Shown here piece by piece: positions 1-7,092 of a stretch of 36,108 nt of DNA. Numbering within the stretch: the stretch's first letter is position 1; every line of letters starts with the position of its first letter. Both the position numbers and the translations under genes were made by a program. This DNA is from Eubacteriales Family XIII. Incertae Sedis bacterium. Lineage in GTDB: Bacteria > Bacillota > Clostridia > Peptostreptococcales > Anaerovoracaceae. The notes below the pieces were generated by a model. The model saw nothing but the letters and a program-made list of their open reading frames with translations, was not told the DNA's origin and ran no database searches. The stretch lies in assembly GCA_031261395.1 (NCBI GenBank), contig JAISJT010000090.1:1-36108 (forward strand), given 5' to 3'.

Positions 1-29
1 CAAATCCGAATTTGCCAACACTTAGTGAA

Positions 30-107
30 AGAAATGCATTTCTGTTGTTGAGAATGACGGCAATTCGGGTTTCGACCATATTTTGCACTGCAATTCCCGA
101 ACTGCCG
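30..107. repeat. Palindrome plus imperfect inverted repeat
   Basis: Positions 30-43 read AGAAATGCATTTCT, a perfect 14-bp palindrome. Positions 58-69 (CGGCAATTCGGG) and 96-107 (CCCGAACTGCCG) form 12-bp arms with one mismatch around a 26-nt spacer. No gene is nearby to be regulated, so this is probably part of the dispersed repeat family in this end of the window rather than an operator. Confidence 0.55.
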
Positions 108-172
108 AAACTTTGAGCAGGAAAAAGCCTGTTTTCGTGCTGAAAATTGTTCGGGTTTGGCGCCATTTCGTA

Positions 173-354
173 GCAAAGTACGCAAAATAGATGGCAATCA
201 ATAAACCTATCTCGTCAGCCAACAAAGCTGGCCAGCCGTCACCGCTTTTTAGAAATGGAAATCAAGGGCGCGAGCGCAGCGAGGGCCTACCCTAATACAT
301 TAGCGGAGCGTCCCCCGCCGCAGGCGGCACTGCGTTTTGCAAGCGGAAACATTC
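173..354 (+). repeat. 182-bp dispersed repeat, left copy
   Basis: This begins GCAAAGTACGCAAAATAG and ends AAGCGGAAACATTC. The reverse complement of 35710-35892 matches it almost throughout by eye, with a handful of substitutions (for example AATAAACCTA against CCGTATACCTG). The two copies are inverted relative to each other and about 35.4 kb apart. No ORF with protein-like character is conserved across them, so I read this as a non-coding intergenic repeat or MITE-like element. Its opening GCAAAGTACGCAAAA is also the arm of the inverted repeat at 478-555. Confidence 0.8.
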
Positions 355-378
355 GAATTTATCAGCGTCATACCCTCT

Positions 379-460
379 GTCATTCCCGGGCGGCGGCGAA
401 GCCGACGGTGACCCCGGGCTTGACCCGGGGATGACAAGGGGTGCAAATTCGAATTTGTCG
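379..460. repeat. tcattcccg/cccgggatga hairpin repeat block
   Basis: The block contains CCCCGGGCTTGACCCGGGG, a 7-bp GC stem with a 5-nt loop, flanked by tcattcccgg on the left and atgacaaggggtgcaaatt on the right. Related pieces occur at 1584-1652, 35436-35482 and 35910-36010. Such tcattcccg palindromes are a common kind of dispersed intergenic repeat in bacterial genomes. It lies between convergent or unrelated sequence and has no T tract, so it is not a good terminator. Confidence 0.65.
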
Positions 461-477
461 GGATGCGCTGAAAATTT

Positions 478-555
478 GCAAAGTACGCAAAAACGTAAAT
501 CTCGGCGCAAAAATGGCGAAATTTCCGCCCAAAATGACGTTTTTGCGTACTTTGC
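478..555. repeat. 19-bp perfect inverted repeat
   Basis: GCAAAGTACGCAAAAACGT at 478-496 and ACGTTTTTGCGTACTTTGC at 537-555 are exact reverse complements separated by 40 nt. The arm core GCAAAGTACGCAAAA is the same as the start of the 182-bp repeat at 173 and at 35892 (inverted). As RNA it would form a long hairpin. It looks like a miniature member of the same repeat family with terminal inverted repeats; no target-site duplication was identified. Confidence 0.7.
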
Positions 556-631
556 TCAAAACAAGACTGTTTTGGATTCGCGTGTTCGCGCTGCTTGTAG
601 AATAGCAGTGAAAATGTTAGGATAAAGTACT

Positions 632-1579
632 TTGGAAACGATTACTTACAAACAAATACGCGAATTGTTTTTGACGAGACGGCCGAGAGATGCACACAAG
701 GGCGACTTCGGGCATGTGCTTGTCGTAGCCGGCAGCAAGGGAATGGCCGGCGCCGCTGTACTCTGCGCGCGCGGAGCGCTCCGTGCAGGCGCGGGTCTTG
801 TCACGGTCTCGGCGCCCGACGAACTGTTCGCCATCATACAGACAGCCGTGCCGGAAGCGATGTGCATAGGCCGCAGCCTTGAGACGGACCTTTCGGAAAG
901 CGCGCTACGGCGATATGATGCGGTCGCGCTTGGCCCGGGGATTGGCACAACGGCAAAATCCTATGAACTGGTTTCCTGGCTTTTGCAAAAATACACGGGA
1001 CAATTTGTCATCGATGCGGACGCGCTGAATATCGTTGCGGTCGCAAGCCGGTCTGACAAACAGTGGTTTGCAGGTTTTCCGACGGTACCGCCGCAGAGCA
1101 TCGTCACGCCGCATCCGGGTGAGGCTGCTCGGCTGCTCGGCGTCAGCTCGGAAACGGTCATCGGGAATCGCGCCGGGGCGCTCGCGGCGCTCAAAGCGCA
1201 GCTTGGCTGCGTAGTCTGTCTCAAAGGCGCCGGCACGCTCGTGTCGATGCCGGTCACCTTGTCTGCCGAATTTAAATTTGATTCGGCTCCGCAGAACCCG
1301 GATCCGGAAGGCCCGAAAGCGACCGACGGCTACATCAACACGACGGGCAATCCCGGCATGGCTACGGGCGGCGCGGGAGACGTGCTGACCGGTGTGATCG
1401 CGTCCCTCCTCGCGCAGGGGATGCCGCTTGAGACGGCTGCCCGGGCGGGCGTCTATATACACGGGCTCGCCGGGGATCTCGCGGCGAGTGAGAGGGGCGA
1501 GCACGGACTCACCGCCGGAGACATTGCGGAATATGTTGCTTATGCTATTAAAAAATTAGTAAATGAGTCTATATTGTAA
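632..1579 (+). CDS. nnrD: ADP-dependent NAD(P)H-hydrate dehydratase
   Basis: This enzyme of the YjeF/ribokinase-like fold removes water from damaged NAD(P)HX in the cytoplasm using ADP. The N-terminus (KGDFGHVLVVAGSKGMAGAA) and the late motif GNPGMATGGAGDVLTG are characteristic, as is VTPHPGEAARLLG near residue 165. There is no N-terminal NnrE epimerase domain, so this is the stand-alone form. The start is TTG at 632, preceded by a weak AGGA; a start further upstream is out of frame. At 315 residues it is longer than the usual ~280, because about 25 residues (roughly 208-235, VTLSAEFKFDSAPQNPDPEG) interrupt the strand before GNPGMATGG. That insert carries a perfect palindrome in the DNA (see findings). 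ilvD follows on the same strand after 91 bp of repeats. Confidence 0.93.
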   Translation: METITYKQIRELFLTRRPRDAHKGDFGHVLVVAGSKGMAGAAVLCARGALRAGAGLVTVSAPDELFAIIQTAVPEAMCIGRSLETDLSESALRRYDAVALGPGIGTTAKSYELVSWLLQKYTGQFVIDADALNIVAVASRSDKQWFAGFPTVPPQSIVTPHPGEAARLLGVSSETVIGNRAGALAALKAQLGCVVCLKGAGTLVSMPVTLSAEFKFDSAPQNPDPEGPKATDGYINTTGNPGMATGGAGDVLTGVIASLLAQGMPLETAARAGVYIHGLAGDLAASERGEHGLTAGDIAEYVAYAIKKLVNESIL

Positions 1580-1583
1580 ATGG

Positions 1584-1652
1584 ATCCCGGGTCTGAGCCC
1601 GGGATGACAGGTGATTGCCCGGGATGACAGGTGATTGCCCGGGATGGCAGGT
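1584..1652 (+). repeat. Hairpin and 20-bp tandem repeats before ilvD
   Basis: ATCCCGGG-TCTGAG-CCCGGGAT (1584-1605) is an 8-bp hairpin. It runs into two and a half exact tandem copies of the unit GGGATGACAGGTGATTGCCC (1601-1620, 1621-1640, partial 1641-1652, the last with one change). The array ends 5 bp before the ilvD ribosome binding site. It belongs to the cccgggatga repeat family also seen at 379-460. I see no leader peptide or T-box features, so a regulatory role is unproven. Confidence 0.75.
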
Positions 1653-1670
1653 AAACAAAGGAGCGAGAAA

Positions 1671-3344
1671 ATGAGTGAGATCAAACTGAACAGCGACAAG
1701 GTGAAAGGCGGGGCTTCGGGCGCGTCTACGCGGGCGCTTTATTATGGGATGGGGTATACGCGGGCCGAGATCGACCGGCCGCTGATCGGCGTGGTCAATT
1801 CGCAAAACGACGTGGTGCCGGGGCATATGCTGCTGGACCGCATTGCTTCGGCGGTGCGCGACGGGATTTTGATGAGCGGCGGGACGCCCATCGAATTTCC
1901 GGCGATTGCGATTTGCGACGGCATCGCGATGGGGCATGAGGGGATGAAATATCCGCTCGCGAGCCGCGAACTCATTTGCGACTCGATCGAGGCGATGGCC
2001 ATCGCGCACCAGTTTGACGGACTCGTGATGATCCCCAACTGCGACAAGACCGTGCCGGGTATGCTGATGGCGGCGGCGCGGCTGAATATTCCGACGATCC
2101 TCGTCAGCGGCGGACCGATGCGCGCGGGGCGCGGGAACGGAAAAGCGCTCGACTTCAATTCGATTATGGAAGAGATCGGAACCTTCCGCGCGGGCAAAGC
2201 GACGGCGGAGGAACTCGAAGAGGTGGCGCTGAATGCCTGCCCCGGCTGCGGGTCGTGCTCGGGGCTGTTCACGGCCAATTCGATGAACTGCCTGACCGAG
2301 GCGCTCGGCATGGGGCTGCCGTACAACGGCACCGCGCTGTGCGATACGGGGGAACGCATCCGCATCGCGAAGACGGCGGGCGTCAAAATCATGGAACTCG
2401 TCGCGAAGGATCTCAGACCGCGCGACATCTTGACGGAAAAGGCTTTCCGCAACGCGATGACGGTCGATATGGCCATGGCCGGGTCGACGAATACCGTGCT
2501 GCATTTGCCGGCGATAGCATATGAAGCCGGACTGAAACTCAGCCTTACGGACTTTGACGCGGCGAGTGCGCGCACGCCTTACATCGCGAAACTCAGCCCG
2601 AGCGGCGTCCATCATATGGAAGACCTGCACTGGGCGGGCGGCATCCCGGCCATTATGAATGAACTTTCGAAAAAGGACTTGATCATCACGGACATCCCGA
2701 CCGTGACCGGTTTCACCGTCGGCGAAAATATTGCGTCAACCCCTGTCGTTGACAACGACGTCATCAAGCCGATTGACGCACCCTACCGCGACCGTGGCGG
2801 ACTGGCCATTCTTTACGGAAATCTGGCTACCGACGGCGCCGTCGTCAAAGAATCAGCCGTCGCGCCCGAGATGCTCAAGCACTCCGGGCCGGCTGTGGTC
2901 TTCAATTCCGAGGATGAAGCTACCGCAGCCATCAACGGCGGCAAGATCAAGGCCGGCGACGTGGTCGTGATCCGTTACGAGGGACCGAAAGGCGGCCCCG
3001 GCATGCGCGAGATGCTCGGCCCCACCTCGACCATCGCGGGTATGGGGCTCGATAAGGACGTCGCCCTGCTGACGGACGGCCGCTTTTCCGGCGCGTCTCG
3101 AGGCGCGTCCATCGGCCACATCAGCCCCGAGGCGGTCTCGGGCGGCGCGATCGCCATCGTGAAAAACGGCGACATCATCGACATCGACATCCCCGGTCGC
3201 AGCCTGTCCGTGCGCATCCCCGACGAAGAAATCGCCGCGCGCCAAGCCGCGCTCGTACATCCCGAGCCGCGCGTCAAAACCGGCTACCTCGCAAGATACG
3301 CAAAATTAGTACAATCCGCCAACACCGGCGCCGTACTGATTTGA
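1671..3344 (+). CDS. ilvD: Dihydroxy-acid dehydratase
   Basis: The enzyme converts 2,3-dihydroxy-isovalerate or -methylvalerate to the 2-oxo acids of valine and isoleucine synthesis, using an Fe-S cluster and Mg2+. Family motifs are intact: [13 protein letters not shown] near the start, [13 protein letters not shown] and [19 protein letters not shown] with the cluster cysteines, [13 protein letters not shown] in the middle, and [20 protein letters not shown] near the end. I start it at ATG 1671 because AAAGGAG lies 7 bp upstream; the ORF-track start at 1635 falls inside the tandem repeat. The resulting 557 residues are the normal family length. No other branched-chain genes are adjacent, so it is an isolated biosynthetic gene here, although some IlvD/Edd-family members act on sugar acids. 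Confidence 0.95.
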   Translation: MSEIKLNSDKVKGGASGASTRALYYGMGYTRAEIDRPLIGVVNSQNDVVPGHMLLDRIASAVRDGILMSGGTPIEFPAIAICDGIAMGHEGMKYPLASRELICDSIEAMAIAHQFDGLVMIPNCDKTVPGMLMAAARLNIPTILVSGGPMRAGRGNGKALDFNSIMEEIGTFRAGKATAEELEEVALNACPGCGSCSGLFTANSMNCLTEALGMGLPYNGTALCDTGERIRIAKTAGVKIMELVAKDLRPRDILTEKAFRNAMTVDMAMAGSTNTVLHLPAIAYEAGLKLSLTDFDAASARTPYIAKLSPSGVHHMEDLHWAGGIPAIMNELSKKDLIITDIPTVTGFTVGENIASTPVVDNDVIKPIDAPYRDRGGLAILYGNLATDGAVVKESAVAPEMLKHSGPAVVFNSEDEATAAINGGKIKAGDVVVIRYEGPKGGPGMREMLGPTSTIAGMGLDKDVALLTDGRFSGASRGASIGHISPEAVSGGAIAIVKNGDIIDIDIPGRSLSVRIPDEEIAARQAALVHPEPRVKTGYLARYAKLVQSANTGAVLI

Positions 3345-3383
3345 CCTAATGTGAGCAAAACCATATATTTACAAAAAAGCAGG

Positions 3384-3411
3384 TTGACATTCTGTGACTG
3401 TTTGATAAAAT
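3384..3411 (+). promoter_or_regulatory. Promoter of the antisense RNA (antitoxin)
   Basis: The sequence has a perfect -35 box TTGACA (3384-3389), a 16-bp spacer and TAAAAT (3406-3411), a strong housekeeping-type promoter. It points away from ilvD into a region with no plus-strand ORF, and transcription from about 3418 would reach the intrinsic terminator at 3466-3502. This fits the promoter of a short antisense RNA. Confidence 0.75.
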
Positions 3412-3417
3412 AAAAGC

Positions 3418-3502
3418 ACAAGGGGCTTCCGCTCGCGCGAGGCGGTTACTCCTCAAATTGGAGATACCGTCTGATTCGCAACATCAGGCGGTTATTTTTT
3501 TT
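3418..3502 (+). ncRNA. Candidate antitoxin RNA of a type I toxin-antitoxin locus
   Basis: The inferred transcript is about 85 nt, from the TTGACA/TAAAAT promoter to a T8 terminator. It includes two hairpins (CTCC-TCAAATT-GGAG, then the terminator stem). Its 3' end overlaps the last codons of the minus-strand toxin ORF and the rest is antisense to the toxin mRNA 3' region. This is the geometry of RatA/TxpA and SR4/BsrG. Exact ends are inferred from promoter and terminator positions, not seen. Confidence 0.7.
3466..3502 (+). terminator. Intrinsic terminator of the antisense RNA
   Basis: ACCGTCTGAT pairs with ATCAGGCGGT (one G-U pair) around a 7-nt loop and is followed by TTA and eight T residues. 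The T tract overlaps the AAA AAA lysine codons and stop of the toxin gene on the other strand. Confidence 0.85.
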
Positions 3503-3563
3503 CATCTCGCAGAAAAAGCATGATGACAATCATGATAACTGTCAGCCATTCTATCGTGCTCAA
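3492..3563 (-). CDS. Small hydrophobic type I toxin (holin-like), 23 residues
   Basis: Too short for the ORF track. The translation is MSTIEWLTVIMIVIMLFLRDEKK: one membrane span (about residues 6-18) followed by a charged RDEKK tail, the build of TxpA/BsrG-like and holin-like toxins of Bacillota. The start is TTG at 3563, four bases after an excellent Shine-Dalgarno GGAGGTGA (3575-3568). Upstream on the same strand is a TTGACA-17-TATTGT promoter. The mRNA 5' end (AAGGGGC, 3647-3641) is complementary to GCCCCTT near its 3' end (about 3426-3420), and AGGCGG near 3628 to CCGCCT downstream of the stop, so a closed inactive full-length mRNA is plausible, as in BsrG. The antisense RNA at 3418-3502 would be the antitoxin. 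Family membership is judged by architecture and length only. Confidence 0.72.
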   Translation of the reverse strand: MSTIEWLTVIMIVIMLFLRDEKK

Positions 3564-3657
3564 TATATCACCTCCCCACTGCGGCGCCCTTTTGCGCTGC
3601 TTCGAGTTCTAACGGTGAGTTTCGCCGCCTTGGGGTTTCCGCCCCTTGCTATAAAAC

Positions 3658-3686
3658 ACAATACATTATTTTTACATTGATGTCAA
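3658..3686 (-). promoter_or_regulatory. Promoter of the small toxin mRNA
   Basis: Read on the minus strand: TTGACA (3686-3681), a 17-bp spacer, and TATTGT (3663-3658). Transcription would start near 3651 and give a ~90-nt leader with a GGGG-CGGAAA-CCCC-type hairpin before the toxin ribosome binding site. It lies 25 bp downstream of the fbp stop codon, so the toxin need not be read from the fbp transcript. Confidence 0.7.
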
Positions 3687-3711
3687 ATATATCTTGTATA
3701 TTTTTCCCTTT

Positions 3712-5709
3712 TTAACTGTGGACGGGTTTGATGTCTCCGTTGCGGTAGGCGTGCAGGAGCATTTCTAAGCTCTGGATCTCGTCTTGCAGCAGCGCGCCGG
3801 TGTCCGTGTCGCGGATGAAGATACGCTCCTTTGCGGGCGCCATGAAACGCAGCTCGCTGATGATGTCCGTGCCGTTGGCCACCGCATCCTCGATCGAGGT
3901 GAAAGGCTCGTGCATGATGAGGTTCATGCCGTGTGAGTTGAAGGTGAGCGTGCAGCCGGCTTGCCCGGTTTCCGGCTGATAGGCCTTTGAAAATCCGGCG
4001 TCGATGCAGATGATCTTTCCGCCCGCCTTGATTGCGGACTCGCCCCTCCCGTAGCGCACAGGGATATGACCGCAAATCAAGTGCGCCGTCTCCCTGTCCA
4101 AACCGAACTCCGCAAAAACACGATCCGCCATATCGGCGCTTTCATAGTTTTGATAAAACGGACCATAGCCCTCGTGATGCGTCTCTTTTTCATCGATAAA
4201 ATACCGCTCAAACGTCGCCATCTTGTCCTTGCCAAACAGCGGAGATTCGGGGCCGCACCACAGATACCAAAAGATATCCTTGCCTTCGTCTTCCGAATCG
4301 TGATAGGCGCGCCTCACCTCGGCGTCAATGCGGTCGAGCAGCGATCTGCCGGCATAGGCGCCGCGTGCAAAATGCACCGGCTTGAACGTCAGGTCCTCGT
4401 GCATCGGGATACCGGCATGAATGAGCAAATTGTTATTCATGATCCTGTACATGCTGCCGCGATCCAAAAGGAAACGTGCGTGTTCGCGCAGCTTTTCGCT
4501 GGAGATGAAGGAGCTTTTCAGCGAGAGGATGACCTTCTCCTCCTCAGGCGTCAGCGCGAAAGGATCCGCCAAATCACCCGCCAGCGTTGGCAGGTACGCC
4601 GTATTCAGCGCATACTGCGTGCCATTCACGAGTACGGTATTCGTAGCTCGGTCGTAGGTCGAAAGGATGATGCGGCCCGTCATCCCAAGCTCAGGATTGC
4701 GCCGGCAGGCTGCGTCCTCGAGCTTGAACTGGATGACCGCGATCGCCTTCTGCATGCGCGCCATGAGCAATTCGTCCATGTCGGGGATCTCGTCCGTGAT
4801 CTTCGGCAGGAAACCAGCGAGATCGGGATCGTCCGCATATTCGCTCAGGGCAAACATCGTGAGCGGCAGCAGATTGACGCCGTAGCCGTCCACTAAGATA
4901 GAGGTGTTCGCATAACGCAGACAGATCCGCACGGCATTTGCGATGCAGGCGAGATTGCCGCAAGCCGCGCCGATCCACAAGATGTCGTGGTTGCCCCACT
5001 GGATGTCAATGCTGTGCTGCGCCATGAGCTGATCCATGACGAGATGCGGGCCGTTGCCGCGGTCGTAGATGTCGCCGACGACGTGCAGGCGGTCGATGCC
5101 GAAGCGCCGGATCGTGGCGGACAGCTTGATGATGAAATCGTCGGACGCCCCCGTGGCGACGATCGTATTGACGATCTCGTCATAGTAATCAAGGCGGTCG
5201 CCCGCGACGTCCGTCTTGAACAGCAGCTCCTGCACGATATATGCGTAGGTCGGATCAAGCCCCTTGCGGATCTTCGAATGACTGTATTTGTGCGACACCA
5301 CGCGGCAGAGGACGATGAGCCGAATGATGGCAATGCGATAATAACCGGCATTTAGCCGACCTTCGCCGCGCAGCCGGCCCAGCATGGCGATAGGGTAATA
5401 GATCAGCGTACAAAATTCACGCAGACCGTCTTCCGTCAGCCGAAGTTCCTCGTCGGCGCAGCTCTCACCGAAGGCCTCGATAGCCTTTTCGCGGATCGTG
5501 CCCGAGCAGTTGCGCAGCACATGGTTGAAGGCCTCAAACTCTCCGTGGACGTCCGAGATGAAGTGCTCCGTCCCCTTGGGCAGATTCAGGATCGCATTGC
5601 GGTTGACGATCTCGGCGCTGACCTCGGAAATCGTGGGGTATTTTTCCGCCAGCAGACGCAGGTAACGCAGATCTTCCGCGCCGATATTTTGCTCGTTTTG
5701 TATATTCAT
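3712..5709 (-). CDS. fbp: Fructose-1,6-bisphosphatase class III
   Basis: This gluconeogenic enzyme hydrolyses fructose 1,6-bisphosphate to fructose 6-phosphate in the cytoplasm. It belongs to the calcineurin-like, Firmicutes-type class III. Metal-site motifs are visible in order: ISDVHGEFEAF (about residue 50), VVGDIYDRGNGPH (about 215), WGNHDILWIGAA (about 240) and CGHIPVRYGRGESAIKAGG (about 565). The 665 residues are normal for the class. The ATG at 5709 has no Shine-Dalgarno; AATAAT ends 7 nt before it and TTGAGT lies 17 bp further up, so the mRNA may be leaderless. It is monocistronic by context: fic upstream is 74 bp away on the same strand, and the toxin promoter begins right after the stop. 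Confidence 0.95.
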   Translation of the reverse strand: MNIQNEQNIGAEDLRYLRLLAEKYPTISEVSAEIVNRNAILNLPKGTEHFISDVHGEFEAFNHVLRNCSGTIREKAIEAFGESCADEELRLTEDGLREFCTLIYYPIAMLGRLRGEGRLNAGYYRIAIIRLIVLCRVVSHKYSHSKIRKGLDPTYAYIVQELLFKTDVAGDRLDYYDEIVNTIVATGASDDFIIKLSATIRRFGIDRLHVVGDIYDRGNGPHLVMDQLMAQHSIDIQWGNHDILWIGAACGNLACIANAVRICLRYANTSILVDGYGVNLLPLTMFALSEYADDPDLAGFLPKITDEIPDMDELLMARMQKAIAVIQFKLEDAACRRNPELGMTGRIILSTYDRATNTVLVNGTQYALNTAYLPTLAGDLADPFALTPEEEKVILSLKSSFISSEKLREHARFLLDRGSMYRIMNNNLLIHAGIPMHEDLTFKPVHFARGAYAGRSLLDRIDAEVRRAYHDSEDEGKDIFWYLWCGPESPLFGKDKMATFERYFIDEKETHHEGYGPFYQNYESADMADRVFAEFGLDRETAHLICGHIPVRYGRGESAIKAGGKIICIDAGFSKAYQPETGQAGCTLTFNSHGMNLIMHEPFTSIEDAVANGTDIISELRFMAPAKERIFIRDTDTGALLQDEIQSLEMLLHAYRNGDIKPVHS

Positions 5710-5716
5710 AATCTAT

Positions 5717-5745
5717 ATTATTGCACGAAAGGGTCACGGACTCAA
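5717..5745 (-). promoter_or_regulatory. fbp promoter, -10 box 7 nt before ATG
   Basis: On the minus strand, TTGAGT (5745-5740), a 17-bp spacer, then AATAAT (5722-5717), then 7 nt and the ATG. The distances place the transcription start at or within a base of the A of the start codon. Confidence 0.5.
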
Positions 5746-5765
5746 TCAAATCGAAATCTGCAAAT

Positions 5766-5795
5766 CGCGCCAAATGCGCGCCATCATTCGCGCCA
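5766..5795. repeat. Triple CGCGCCA cluster at the 3' end of fic
   Basis: CGCGCCA occurs at 5766, 5777 and 5789, i.e. with steps of 11 and 12 bp. The last copy lies within the final codons of fic (YRWRE). A second cluster at 6844-6873 upstream of fic has the same three copies with the same 11- and 12-bp steps; about 27 of 31 bases agree across the whole block. Steps close to one DNA turn suggest repeated protein-binding sites. Confidence 0.7.
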
Positions 5796-6824
5796 CCGAT
5801 AGGCCGTGCTTTTCCCGGCACCGGATGGGATCAAGAACCCGGCATCCACCAAATTTTTCAGTCTCCGCTGCACCGTCCGTTTTGGAACAGTTCTCAGGAT
5901 GTCGCACGCATCGGATACCGTTAATTCTCCAAACTGCTTTGCATAACTCAGCAGATCGGTTTCTTCTAAACTAATACGTTTTTTTTCGTCGCCCGGTGCA
6001 ATCAAACGAATGATGGTCAATTCGGCGAAGAGCACTTTGGCAGAGGAAAGAAACCCCTCGGTAAAGTATTCGATCCACGACGAAATATCTGCCCCCTCTT
6101 GGTACTCGCTGCCTTGACATTGATGTAAAGCGGCATAGTATTCTTGTTTCTCTTCGGCGTAGTACGAATCCAGCACGATCGATGAATTGAAGTCATACGC
6201 CTGTAGTCCAAGATAGAGCATGGTTGCCAGTCTTGCCGTCCGGCCATTGCCGTCGGAAAAAGGATGGATCGTCACCAACTGATAATGTAAGATTCCCGAG
6301 GCGATACAGGGGTGAATGTTTGCGGCCTTCGCGGAAAGCCATAGCATCAAATCATTCACAAGCTTGGGCGTTTTCTTCGCCGCCGGTCCACGATACTTCA
6401 CATTTTCATCTTGATCTACAATATAGATATCGCCCTTTCGGTAAGCGCCGGTCTTATCTTTTGGAATCAATTCCGACATCGCGAGCGCATGGAGCTTCAA
6501 AAGGTCCTCCCCCGAAAGCGGTTCGCCGGTCAGTTTTCGTTTTTCAATAAAATCCAGCGCTTTCTTATAATTGCGCACTTCCAGCACGGCATATTCATGC
6601 CGCGTAAGCGTACCATCCGCAAAGACCGCTTCCACCTGCTTGCGCGTCAACCGATTGCCCTCAATCGATGTAGAATTGTACGTTTTTTCTACCGTTGCAC
6701 GATAGCGCATTTCGATCTGCCGCTCCGGCAAAACAGATGCGTGCATAGCCGCCCCCCGAATCGCCTCGATTTGCGCGATCCGGTTCAATATTTCATTCGT
6801 GATCGTATATACCGGTTCAAACAT
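5784..6824 (-). CDS. Fic family protein (putative AMPylase) with C-terminal winged helix
   Basis: Fic enzymes transfer AMP (or another nucleotide moiety) from a nucleotide to hydroxyl side chains of target proteins. The active-site motif HPFSDGNGRTAR (residues 187-198) is complete. The inhibitory-helix motif STSIEGN (51-57) sits N-terminal to it, which makes this a class II, self-inhibited Fic protein. The C-terminal ~75 residues (LLSYAKQFGELTVSDACDIL, then TVQRRLKNLVDAGFL) look like a winged helix-turn-helix. The N-terminus MFEPVYTITNEIL matches the normal start of this subfamily, so ATG 6824 is right, yet there is no Shine-Dalgarno; TAGAAT ends 6 nt before it. The gene is framed by two CGCGCCA clusters. 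No separate antitoxin gene is adjacent. Confidence 0.9.
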   Translation of the reverse strand: MFEPVYTITNEILNRIAQIEAIRGAAMHASVLPERQIEMRYRATVEKTYNSTSIEGNRLTRKQVEAVFADGTLTRHEYAVLEVRNYKKALDFIEKRKLTGEPLSGEDLLKLHALAMSELIPKDKTGAYRKGDIYIVDQDENVKYRGPAAKKTPKLVNDLMLWLSAKAANIHPCIASGILHYQLVTIHPFSDGNGRTARLATMLYLGLQAYDFNSSIVLDSYYAEEKQEYYAALHQCQGSEYQEGADISSWIEYFTEGFLSSAKVLFAELTIIRLIAPGDEKKRISLEETDLLSYAKQFGELTVSDACDILRTVPKRTVQRRLKNLVDAGFLIPSGAGKSTAYRWRE

Positions 6825-6830
6825 ATCGTT

Positions 6831-6873
6831 ATTCTATCACATTCGCGCCAAATACGCGCCAAGTTTCGCGCCA
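6831..6873 (-). promoter_or_regulatory. fic promoter overlapping triple CGCGCCA operator candidate
   Basis: On the minus strand, three copies of TGGCGCG (ending at 6873, 6861 and 6850) are spaced 12 and 11 bp apart. They are followed by TAGAAT (6836-6831) and, 6 nt later, the fic ATG. The copies lie where a -35 box and polymerase contacts would be, as expected for a repressor site. The Fic protein itself carries a winged helix and could be the binder; this is inference. Confidence 0.55.
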
Positions 6874-7092
6874 AGCAGAATCTTACATGCCTATTAGTTC
6901 TACCAAATTTCCGTATTATCCGCGATGAAAACTTATGAAAAACTACGTTCGGAGACCGGCGGCCCATTCTTAGCACAGCAATAGCCTTCGGTTATTTATA
7001 GTATTGCCGAAATTTGAATAGACGATGTATGCCATTCTATATTATTATGTGCATTGAGCCTATTTGCTTTGTATCGTTTTGGAGGATGATGG

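Larger units (their letters stand above)
1..631. other. Repeat-rich non-coding left end
   Basis: I see no convincing gene here; the three ORFs in the track (22-225, 292-510, 431-625) have no recognisable domains and run through palindromes and repeats. The stretch contains a 14-bp palindrome, an imperfect 12-bp inverted repeat, a 182-bp element that recurs inverted at the right end of the window, a tcattcccg/cccgggatga hairpin block and a 19-bp perfect inverted repeat. Each is listed separately. The promoter of nnrD should lie near the end of this stretch, but no clear -35/-10 pair was found. Confidence 0.75.

Noticed and set aside
1580-1670. T-box or attenuator leader for ilvD
   Set aside because: No specifier stem, T-box sequence or leader peptide rich in Leu/Val/Ile; only tandem repeats are seen.
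1569-2630. 353-residue minus-strand ORF opposite ilvD
   Set aside because: Arg/His-rich shadow frame of ilvD with no domain; the plus-strand gene is certain.
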